Below, one piece after another: positions 15,530 through 22,207 of a stretch of DNA of 35,732 bases (position 1 is the stretch's first letter; each line of letters starts with the position of its first letter). Source of the DNA: Thermoproteota archaeon (GTDB taxonomy: Archaea > Thermoproteota > Korarchaeia > Korarchaeales > Korarchaeaceae); contig JAOZGN010000039.1 of assembly GCA_027491555.1 (NCBI GenBank), positions 1 to 35,732 of the forward strand, written 5' to 3'. The notes beneath the pieces were generated by a model. That model had not been told where the DNA came from and made no database searches. It saw only the letters and a list, made by a program, of their open reading frames with translations. Position numbers and translations under genes: made by a program.

Positions 15530-15539
15530 TATATTTAAA
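15530..15539 (-). promoter_or_regulatory. Strong TATA box of the hydrogenase operon
   Basis: TTTAAATATA on the minus strand, preceded by an AAATAGG that could be a BRE, centred 28 bases before TTG 15506. It is the best promoter match in the window. No GTTnnnAAC motif of the Thermococcus SurR regulator is seen next to it. Confidence 0.7.
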
Positions 15540-15625
15540 CCTATTTTACCCAATTCCGGGACACTAGACAGCCCATTTGCTCCGAATGTAGAAACTTCTC
15601 TACCTTAGCGGCGGCACCAGCGAGC

Positions 15626-15638
15626 TTAGGTCACCTAA
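15626..15638. promoter_or_regulatory. Perfect 6-1-6 palindrome, possible operator
   Basis: TTAGGTCACCTAA sits about 90 bases upstream of the hydrogenase TATA box and 23 bases past the MoaD-like stop. The dyad is perfect around the central base. A regulator site or a weak hairpin are both possible. Confidence 0.3.
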
Positions 15639-15660
15639 TGGCCCGCATATCACAATAGAT

Positions 15661-15945
15661 TTACCAAGTCTCTGGAACCTTCCCGCCACCGGAAATGGGG
15701 GGGAAGACCACTATCTCATCGCCATCCCGAAGCACGTCTGCCGGGGAGAGTTGAATGCCGTTCCTGGCGACCCAGTATGAGTACCCCAACAGGGCCCTCA
15801 TCCTCCCCAAAGCCTTAGGGAACCGCCTCGTGAGTTCCTCAATCAAGAGTTCGAGTGTGGCCTCTCGGGGCAGCTCTAGCTGCACCTCGCCAACGCCGAC
15901 TCTGTGTCTGAGCCCTGCGTAGAAGCGCACCCTTACCCGGATCAT
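15661..15945 (-). CDS. MoaD/ThiS-like ubiquitin-fold sulfur carrier with extended tail
   Basis: This small beta-grasp protein (94 residues from ATG 15945, or 100 from GTG 15963) belongs to the family that carries sulfur as a C-terminal thiocarboxylate, for molybdopterin synthase (MoaD) or other sulfur chemistry. The VRVRFYAGLRH start, the DEIVVFPP strand and the PPISGG motif are typical. Unusually the GG is not terminal: seven residues (GKVPETW) follow. It is the last gene of the first molybdenum hydroxylase operon; ATG 15945 lies seven bases past the large-subunit stop, with GAGG in front. A role in supplying dithiolene or sulfido sulfur to the hydroxylase is plausible, but the tail would first need removal. 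Confidence 0.85.
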   Translation of the reverse strand: MIRVRVRFYAGLRHRVGVGEVQLELPREATLELLIEELTRRFPKALGRMRALLGYSYWVARNGIQLSPADVLRDGDEIVVFPPISGGGKVPETW

Positions 15946-15952
15946 CCTCGAC

Positions 15953-18292
15953 TCAGGTGCCACTCCCGCCCACCACCCCCGCTTCCTTCAGGTGGAAGTA
16001 CACCTTCTCGGGGGTGGCCGGGATCTCCGTTATCCTCACGCCGGTTGCGTTCTTCACGGCATTCATTATGGCCGCCGGCGTCGGGATCAGTGCCATCTCC
16101 CCGACTCCCTTGGCCCCGAACGGCCCGTACTCGTAGAGATCCTCCACGTAGATGGGCTCCTCCACCTCGGGCATGTCGAGCGAGGTCGGGATCAGGTAGT
16201 CCGTGAAGTTCGGGTTCAGCATGCGCCCGTTCTCGAACTTCAGCTCCTCGGTCAGCGCGTATCCCATGCCCTGAGCGATGGCCCCCTCGATCTGCCCCTC
16301 CACCAGCATCGGGTTGAGGATCTTCCCGGCCGCCAAGGCCGGCCAGACCCTCACGACCCTCACCTTGCCGGTCTCGAGGTCGACCTCTACCTCTACGACG
16401 TTGGCGATGTAGCTGAATGCCGGGTATGCGTATCCCAGGCCCCTCTCCATGTCGAACTTGCCTTTCGGCAGGAAGAAGTAGCCGGTGGCGCTCATCTCGT
16501 AGCCCATGCTGTAGGCGGCCTGGACGAGTTCCTCCCACTCCACGTAGTCGTCGGGGTTGTCCCTCCGGAAGGCCCTGCCTTCCCTGATCTCCACCTCGGA
16601 GGGATCGCAGTTGAGGAGCCTCGCCGCAGCCTCGGTAAGCCTCTCCTTGAGCTTCTTCGCCGCGACGTACACTCCGATGCCCCCTATGCTGGATCCCCTA
16701 GACGCGTGCGTTGCGCCGGTGTCCGGGGCGTCGCTCGTCCCGCCCACGACCTTCACCCGATCCACGGGAACCCCCAGGACCTCGGCCGCTATCTGGGCGT
16801 GGGCCGTCCAGCTGCCCTGCCCTATCTCGCATATTCCAGTCTCGACAGTCACGCTCCCGTCCCTGCCTAGGATGACGGTGGCGTTGGACCAGTCGGGCAC
16901 TCCCCTGCTGGTGCTGATGCCGTGGTAGCCGCAGGCTATTCCAATGCCCCTCCTGACCTTGCCGGTCTTCTCCCTCCTGTACTCGCGCCACTTCGCCCTG
17001 AACCCAGTCTTCTCACCAAGCAGCTTGACGGCCTCGTATATGCCGACCGAGGACTCAAGGAGCTGATCGGTTATGGTTCTGCTTCCCGGCCTAAGCAGAT
17101 TCTTGAGCCTGATCTCCAGAGGATCCATCCCCAGCTTCTCGGCTATCTCGTCGAGCTGGCTCTCGGCGGCAAACTGGACCTGCGGGTTCCCGAAGCCCCT
17201 GAAGGATCCCTCGAACACCTTGTTGGTGTAGACGAGGAACCCGTCAACCTTGGCGTTGGGGATCTCGTAGGGCCCACCAGCGTGCATGGTGGCCCTCCAG
17301 AGGACGTACGGCCCCCTGTTGGCGTAAGCGCCTGCGTCGAGTATGATCTCGACCTCGATGGCCTTCAGCTTCCCGTCGCAGGCAGCGCCCGTCTTGTACC
17401 TCACGATTGACGGGTCCCTCTTGCAGGTGGAGGTGAAGCTGTCCCTCCTACTGTAGACCAGCACGGCGGGCTTTCCCGTCTTTATCGCCACCAGCGCGGC
17501 CATCGCGCTTACTACGGGACCCATGTCGTCCTTCCCACCGAACCCCCCGCCTACGTAGGGCTGGACCACCCTGACCATGCTGTGCGGCAGGCCCAAGACC
17601 CTGGCCGTTATCCTCTGGCAGAGGTGTGGGTACTGTATCGAGGCGATGACGGTGACCCCTCCCTGCGTGTCTGGTATGGCAACGGCTCCCTCAGTCTCCA
17701 TGGGGGCGTGCTCCTGGTGGCCGGTCCTGTAGGTGTTCTCCACGACGATGTCGGACTCCTCGAAGCCCCTCTCCACGTCTCCCTTCCTCACCCTTGTCAT
17801 CTCGGCTATGTTCGTGCCCCTGTCATCGTGTACCAGCACGTCGGAGCGTTCCATGGCCTCCAGCGGATCGAACACTGCCGGGAGCTCCTCGTAACTCACC
17901 TCGACGAGCTCGGCGGCCTTCTCGGCCAGGTCCTCGTCGGGGGCCGCTACGAGGGCGACCGGCTCGCCGACGTAGCGAACCTTGTCGGCCGGCAGCAGGG
18001 GCTGGTCGGGCAGGGCGTAGCCTACCTGGTTCTCGCCCGGGATGTCTGCGGCCGTGAAGACACGGACGGGCCCGAGCCTCAAGGCCCTCTCGGGGTCTAT
18101 CGACAGGATTCGGCCGTGCGGGATGGGACTCTTCACCAGCCTGACGTGGAGGGCGTCCCTCAGGACGAAGTCGCCGGTGAACCTGGCCCTCCCGGTGACC
18201 TTGTCCAGGGCGTCTATCCTCCTGACGCCCTTCCCGACCACCAGAAACTCCTCAGCCCTCCGAATCTCCTCGAGGAGAGAGTTCGCGCTCAT
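15953..18292 (-). CDS. Molybdenum hydroxylase large subunit, xanthine dehydrogenase family (set 1)
   Basis: This 779-residue catalytic subunit binds the molybdenum cofactor and hydroxylates a C-H bond next to N or O in a heterocycle or aldehyde. Key motifs: GGGFGGK near residues 248-254, SFRGFGNPQ near 363-371 (its arginine matches the substrate-binding Arg of xanthine dehydrogenase), EIGQG near 489-493 (Gln next to molybdenum) and the catalytic base E732 in GPFGAKGVGE. The CSFR loop of aerobic CO dehydrogenase is absent, so this is not CoxL. It is co-transcribed with its FAD and Fe-S subunits, overlapping the latter by 4 bases (ATGA). The exact substrate cannot be read from sequence; purine or pyrimidine is a reasonable guess. 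Confidence 0.93.
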   Translation of the reverse strand: MSANSLLEEIRRAEEFLVVGKGVRRIDALDKVTGRARFTGDFVLRDALHVRLVKSPIPHGRILSIDPERALRLGPVRVFTAADIPGENQVGYALPDQPLLPADKVRYVGEPVALVAAPDEDLAEKAAELVEVSYEELPAVFDPLEAMERSDVLVHDDRGTNIAEMTRVRKGDVERGFEESDIVVENTYRTGHQEHAPMETEGAVAIPDTQGGVTVIASIQYPHLCQRITARVLGLPHSMVRVVQPYVGGGFGGKDDMGPVVSAMAALVAIKTGKPAVLVYSRRDSFTSTCKRDPSIVRYKTGAACDGKLKAIEVEIILDAGAYANRGPYVLWRATMHAGGPYEIPNAKVDGFLVYTNKVFEGSFRGFGNPQVQFAAESQLDEIAEKLGMDPLEIRLKNLLRPGSRTITDQLLESSVGIYEAVKLLGEKTGFRAKWREYRREKTGKVRRGIGIACGYHGISTSRGVPDWSNATVILGRDGSVTVETGICEIGQGSWTAHAQIAAEVLGVPVDRVKVVGGTSDAPDTGATHASRGSSIGGIGVYVAAKKLKERLTEAAARLLNCDPSEVEIREGRAFRRDNPDDYVEWEELVQAAYSMGYEMSATGYFFLPKGKFDMERGLGYAYPAFSYIANVVEVEVDLETGKVRVVRVWPALAAGKILNPMLVEGQIEGAIAQGMGYALTEELKFENGRMLNPNFTDYLIPTSLDMPEVEEPIYVEDLYEYGPFGAKGVGEMALIPTPAAIMNAVKNATGVRITEIPATPEKVYFHLKEAGVVGGSGT

Positions 18293-18783
18293 CTAGATCC
18301 ACCCCCCACCGCCCTCTCGGCCGACAGCCTCACTGCTCTCACTATCTTCGCGTAGCCGGTGCACCTGCACAGCACGCCCAAGATGGCCTCCTTGATGGTG
18401 CGCTCGTCCGGGTCCGGGATGCGGTCGAGTAGCGCCTTAGCGGTGAGAACCATAGCCGGGGTGCAGAACCCGCACTGCACGGCCCCAGCCTCTATGAACG
18501 CCTCCTGGACCGGGTGGAGCTTCTCCGGGTCGCCGACTCCCTCGACCGTGGTAACGCTCCGGCCGTCAACTTGCGGGGCCAGCATGAGGCACGACCTGAC
18601 CGGGAGGCCGTCGACGAGGACGGTGCACATACCGCATTCACCAGTCTCGCAGCCACGCCTGACGCTGAGGACCTTGAGCTCATTCCTCAGCAGGTCGAGG
18701 AGCGTGGCGTTGGGCTTCGTGGCGACCTCGACCTCCCGGCCGTTGAGCGTGAACCTCACCACGATCGTCCCGTCTCCACTCAA
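18289..18783 (-). CDS. Molybdenum hydroxylase [2Fe-2S] small subunit (set 1)
   Basis: This 164-residue electron-transfer subunit carries two [2Fe-2S] clusters. The plant-ferredoxin-type cluster is bound by C45, C50, C53 and C65 (GCETGECGMC...RSC). The second is bound by C104, C107, C139 and C141 (QCGFCTPAM and LCRCTGY). All eight ligands are present. It starts at TTG 18783, overlapping the FAD-subunit stop as TTGA. Gene order in this operon is FAD, Fe-S, Mo. Confidence 0.95.
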   Translation of the reverse strand: MSGDGTIVVRFTLNGREVEVATKPNATLLDLLRNELKVLSVRRGCETGECGMCTVLVDGLPVRSCLMLAPQVDGRSVTTVEGVGDPEKLHPVQEAFIEAGAVQCGFCTPAMVLTAKALLDRIPDPDERTIKEAILGVLCRCTGYAKIVRAVRLSAERAVGGGSR

Positions 18784-19658
18784 GTCAGGGCACCTCCCGC
18801 CCTCTCGACGGCCCTCTCGAGAGCCCGCCTCACCAGGACCATGGACATCTCCTCTCTGTACTCCCTCGAGCCTCTCACGTCGGTTATGGGCCTGACGTCT
18901 GCCTTCGCCTCCCTGCTGGCCTGTCTGATGGCCTCTCTGCTAGCCGGCCGGCCCCGCAGCGCCTCCTCCACCCTCCTGGCCCGTATGGGGGTGGGCGCCA
19001 CCGCCCCCAGCGCGACCTTCACGTCCCTCACCACCCCCCCGGAGAGCTCCACGAGGGCCGCTGCGGAGACTATGGAGAGCGCCCCCTCCCTGACGGTGAG
19101 CTTCTGGAACGCCGCCCCCTGTCCCGGTCGGATCTTGGGTACGATGACCTCGGCCAGCAGCTCCCCAACTTGAAGGACCGTCTGCCCGGGTCCCGTGAAG
19201 AACTCCTCGACGCCGACCTCCCTAAACCCCCCTGGACCCGCGATCCTGAGGCGGGCGCCGTGGACGATCAGGGGAGGCGCGGTGTCCGCCGCCGGAGAGG
19301 CGTTGCACAAGTTGCCCCCGATCGTGGCGGTCGTCTTGACGTGCCAGCTCGCCATCTCCCGGACCGCCTCCCGGAGGACCGGAACGCCCTTCGCCACATC
19401 CTCTGAGTTCTCGATCTCCCACAGCGTGGTGGCGGCCCCTATCCTCAGAGAATCGCCCTCGTCCCTGATGAACCGGATCTCAGACAGCCTGGTGACGTCG
19501 ACCACGTGCCTCGGGCTCACGAGGCCGGCCCTCATCTTCACTACTAGGTCTGTTCCTCCCGCGATCACCCTGGCTCCCGGCCCGAGTTCCGAGAGGAGCC
19601 TGACGGCCTCATCGAGAGAAGCAGGCCTGTGATACTCAAACTCGGGCAGCATATACAC
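18780..19658 (-). CDS. Molybdenum hydroxylase FAD-binding middle subunit (set 1)
   Basis: This 292-residue subunit of the CoxM/XdhB type passes electrons from the Fe-S clusters to its acceptor through FAD. It starts with the FEYHRPASLDEAVRLL motif; the FAD pyrophosphate loop is AGGTDLVVKM, and TIGGNLCNASPAADTAPPL, here split as TIGGNLCNAS and PAADTAPPL, is the second flavin motif. GTG 19658 and ATG 19652 are both possible, and GAGGAGGG lies at a ribosome-binding distance. It begins the set 1 operon and has its own likely promoter about 85 bases upstream. Blocks of its DNA are identical to the set 2 paralogue (see findings). Confidence 0.94.
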   Translation of the reverse strand: MYMLPEFEYHRPASLDEAVRLLSELGPGARVIAGGTDLVVKMRAGLVSPRHVVDVTRLSEIRFIRDEGDSLRIGAATTLWEIENSEDVAKGVPVLREAVREMASWHVKTTATIGGNLCNASPAADTAPPLIVHGARLRIAGPGGFREVGVEEFFTGPGQTVLQVGELLAEVIVPKIRPGQGAAFQKLTVREGALSIVSAAALVELSGGVVRDVKVALGAVAPTPIRARRVEEALRGRPASREAIRQASREAKADVRPITDVRGSREYREEMSMVLVRRALERAVERAGGALT

Positions 19659-19741
19659 CTGCCCTCCTCGCGGGTAGCCACCCGGATCCGCCTAGGCACC
19701 CGGGTCGCTTCGATCCGCGCGGGCGCAGAGCCGGGCTTCAA

Positions 19742-19751
19742 TAAATAGTTG
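19742..19751 (-). promoter_or_regulatory. Candidate TATA box of the set 1 hydroxylase operon
   Basis: CTATTTATTG on the minus strand, in the 143-base gap after the carbamoyltransferase gene. Transcription would start near 19720, leaving a leader of about 60 bases, unlike the leaderless pattern elsewhere. Next to it GAGGGG-CTCT-CCCCTC (about 19755-19775) could be the terminator of the preceding operon. Confidence 0.4.
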
Positions 19752-19801
19752 AGGAGAGGGGAGAGCCCCTCCTGGCCCGAGATCCTCCGCCCGACGGGCG
19801 A

Positions 19802-20731
19802 TCAGACCCCGAGGATCTCCTTGACCAGCGCAGCCCTCACGTACATCCCGTTGACGGCCTGCTCAAAGTACTTGGCCTGCGGGAGAGAGTCCACGCTCTC
19901 GTCGAGCTCCCACACCCTTGGCAGCGGGTGCATTATGATTGGGATCCTGCTGAACCTCCTCAGGAAGTTGGCGTCTACCCTGTAGCTCCCCTTCAGCCTC
20001 TCGTACTCCTCTGGGTCGGGGAATCTCTCCTTCTGGAGCCTGGTGACGTACAGGACATCCAGCTCCTCGATCACGTCCTCCAGCCTCGAGGTCTTGGAGT
20101 ACTCCACCCTGCCCTCTATCTTCTCTAGGACCTCGGGCCTGATCTGTAGGGGATCCGGGGCTATGTACCGGATCTTGACGCCGTCGAACAGCGAGAGCAT
20201 GTAGGAGAGCGAGCTCGGAGTTCTCCCGTGCTTCAAGTCGCCCATTATGCCCACGGTCACACCGTCGACCCTGCCCAGCTCCCTCCAGATGGTGTAGACA
20301 TCCAGCAGAGCCTGAGTGGGGTGCTCATTCCACCCGTCGCCGGCGTTGATCACTGGAGCATCGCATATCTCCGCTATCTTGGCGGCCATCCCCGGCGTGC
20401 CCTGCCTCAGGACGATCACGTCGGGACCGTAGCCGTCAACCATCCTGAGGGAGTCTTCCAGGCTCTCTCCCTTCGCCCTGCTCGTGGCGGCCTCGGGGCC
20501 GAAGTCCACGACGACCCCGCCGAGCTTGACCATCGCGTACGTGAAGCTGAGCCTCGTCCTAGTGCTCGGCTCCATGAACACCGTGGCCATCAGCTTGCCC
20601 CTGGCGTAGTCCAGGACACCCCTCTCGGCGATCTCCTCCCTCAGCCTCTCGGCCTTCCGGAACAGACCCTCAACCTCCTCCCTGGAGAAGTCCAGGGCGG
20701 AGATCACGTCCCTACCCTTCAGACCTCCCAA
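19802..20731 (-). CDS. pyrB: Aspartate-carbamoyltransferase-like enzyme (PyrB family)
   Basis: PyrB transfers the carbamoyl group of carbamoyl phosphate to L-aspartate. From TTG 20731, four bases past the preceding stop, the product is 309 residues, the normal length. Catalytic residues are present: STRTR (56-60), AKGES (86-90), R109, HPTQ (137-140), GRT with R170, TRLQKER with R231 and Q233, and HPLPR (268-272). Neighbouring positions differ from usual PyrB: RQG instead of RHP, GWNEHPTQ instead of GSNQHPTQ, GRTPSSL instead of GRTVHSL, and HPLPRVWEL instead of a VNE/VDE. No PyrI gene is near, and the gene is placed in the operon of the set 2 hydroxylase. It may be the biosynthetic enzyme or may run backwards on a ring-opened product; both are open. 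Confidence 0.88.
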   Translation of the reverse strand: MGGLKGRDVISALDFSREEVEGLFRKAERLREEIAERGVLDYARGKLMATVFMEPSTRTRLSFTYAMVKLGGVVVDFGPEAATSRAKGESLEDSLRMVDGYGPDVIVLRQGTPGMAAKIAEICDAPVINAGDGWNEHPTQALLDVYTIWRELGRVDGVTVGIMGDLKHGRTPSSLSYMLSLFDGVKIRYIAPDPLQIRPEVLEKIEGRVEYSKTSRLEDVIEELDVLYVTRLQKERFPDPEEYERLKGSYRVDANFLRRFSRIPIIMHPLPRVWELDESVDSLPQAKYFEQAVNGMYVRAALVKEILGV

Positions 20732-20735
20732 CTGT

Positions 20736-21257
20736 CTACACCCTCCCCTCCAAACGACTCTCCGCGCCCGAGGAGCCGACGCGGGAGATCTCAGCGGCGG
20801 CCCTCTTGATGGCACGGATTATGTTGACGTAGCCCGTGCACCTGCAAAGGTTCCCGCGGACGTACTCCTTGATCTCCTCCTCCGTGGGGCGGGGGTTCTC
20901 CCTCAGCAGGGCCTGGGCCGTGAGTATGAACCCCGGGGTGCAGAATCCGCACTGGATTGCGCCCTCCTCTATGAAGGCCCTCTGGAGCGGGGTGAGATCA
21001 TCCTCGCCCGTGGCGAGGCCCTCTATCGTGGTGATCTCCCTACCGTCGACGTCGACAGCAAGGGTCAGGCACGAGAGCACGGGCTCGCCATCCAGCAGGA
21101 CTGTGCACCCGCCGCACTCACCTATGCCGCACCAGTACTTGGTGCCGGTCAGGTGGAGCCTCTTCCTAAGCACGTTGATCAGGAGTTCGTTGGGCATCAC
21201 GCTCAGCTGGACCCACTCTCCGTTGAGCTTGAACCTGATTGTCCTCGGCTCCATCAC
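20736..21257 (-). CDS. Molybdenum hydroxylase [2Fe-2S] small subunit (set 2)
   Basis: This 173-residue partner of the set 2 enzyme has all eight cysteines for two [2Fe-2S] clusters: C43, C48, C51, C63 (WCGIGECGGC...LSC) and C103, C106, C138, C140 (QCGFCTPGF and LCRCTGY). GTG 21257 or ATG 21254 starts the protein, overlapping the FAD-subunit stop. The last ~15 residues, after GYVNIIRAIKRAA, are an extra tail. Only four bases separate its stop from the carbamoyltransferase start, so the latter is translated from the same message. Confidence 0.95.
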   Translation of the reverse strand: MMEPRTIRFKLNGEWVQLSVMPNELLINVLRKRLHLTGTKYWCGIGECGGCTVLLDGEPVLSCLTLAVDVDGREITTIEGLATGEDDLTPLQRAFIEEGAIQCGFCTPGFILTAQALLRENPRPTEEEIKEYVRGNLCRCTGYVNIIRAIKRAAAEISRVGSSGAESRLEGRV

Positions 21258-22207
21258 ATCACCCCCCCGACCCTCACCATCCCGAGCGCCTCGCGGAGGG
21301 CGTCCGCCACGATGACCTTGGTGACCTCACGCCTGTAATCGGCGGTTGACCTGACGTCCGTGATGGGTCTGATCTCCTCCGACGCTATCTCCCCGACCCT
21401 CTTAAGCAGGTCCTCGGTGGGCGGCCTGCCCTCCAGCGCGGCCTCCGCCTCCCTCGCCCTCATGGGCGTGGGCGCCACCGAGCCCAGGGCTATTCGGACG
21501 TTGAAGGCCGACCACCCCTTCAGGGTTAGCGCGACGGCCACGTTCACCTTGGCCAGGTCCATGGCCGTCCTCGCCACCTTGATGAACGCCGACCCCGTCC
21601 CCTCCGGCTGCCTGGGGATCCAGATCTCCGTCAGCATCTCCCCGGGCTTCATCACCGTCTGCCCGGGTCCCGTGAAGAACTCCTCGACGGGCAGGGTCCT
21701 CTCCCCGCTCACGCTGGCGAGCTTCACTCTGGCCCCGTAGACGATCAGAGGAGGAGCGGTGTCCGCCGCCGGAGAGGCGTTGCACAAGTTGCCCCCGATG
21801 GTTGCCATGTTCCTGACCTGCACCGAGGCCATCCACCTGATCGCCTGGTGCAGGGCGGGGAAGAGCCTCTTGATGGCCCCGCTCTTCTCGAGCCTCCTCA
21901 GCCGGGTGGCCGCGCCGATCCTTACGCCGGTCGGCCCCTCCCGGATGAAGTCAAGCTCGGGTATTCTCTTGATGTTGATCACGCACTTCGGCCCGATCCT
22001 CCGCATCTTCATTTGGACGAGGAGATCCGTCCCCCCGGCCAGGATCCTAGCATCCTTCCCCCAGTTCGCCAGCAGCTCCAAGGCTTCCCTAAGGCTCCTT
22101 GGCTCGTGATACTCGAACTCCACCGGGATTATGTGGGTGTTGAACCGGTTCACGGGCACCTCTCGGAGCCGGTACTCTCCACCGTGGAATCCAGGCCCGT
22201 GGCTCAA
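21254..22207 (-). CDS. Molybdenum hydroxylase FAD-binding middle subunit (set 2)
   Basis: CoxM/XdhB-type flavoprotein. It carries FEYHEPRSLREALELL, the AGGTDLLVQM flavin loop, ATIGGNLCNASPAADT and the EEFFTGPGQTV segment. TTG 22207 (TTGA overlap with the large-subunit stop) gives 317 residues; TTG 22213 two codons earlier is also possible. The ~30 residues before the first family motif are longer than in set 1. Gene order in this set is Mo, FAD, Fe-S, the reverse circular order of set 1 (FAD, Fe-S, Mo), so the two were not made by a simple tandem duplication. Confidence 0.93.
   Translation of the reverse strand: MSHGPGFHGGEYRLREVPVNRFNTHIIPVEFEYHEPRSLREALELLANWGKDARILAGGTDLLVQMKMRRIGPKCVINIKRIPELDFIREGPTGVRIGAATRLRRLEKSGAIKRLFPALHQAIRWMASVQVRNMATIGGNLCNASPAADTAPPLIVYGARVKLASVSGERTLPVEEFFTGPGQTVMKPGEMLTEIWIPRQPEGTGSAFIKVARTAMDLAKVNVAVALTLKGWSAFNVRIALGSVAPTPMRAREAEAALEGRPPTEDLLKRVGEIASEEIRPITDVRSTADYRREVTKVIVADALREALGMVRVGGVM

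Noticed and set aside
15506..15660. SurR-type redox operator at the hydrogenase promoter
   Set aside because: The GTTnnnAAC pattern of the Thermococcales regulator is not found near the TATA box.
15953..18292. Aerobic carbon monoxide dehydrogenase (CoxL)
   Set aside because: The CoxL CSFR loop is absent; FRGFGNPQ is the xanthine-dehydrogenase-type pattern.
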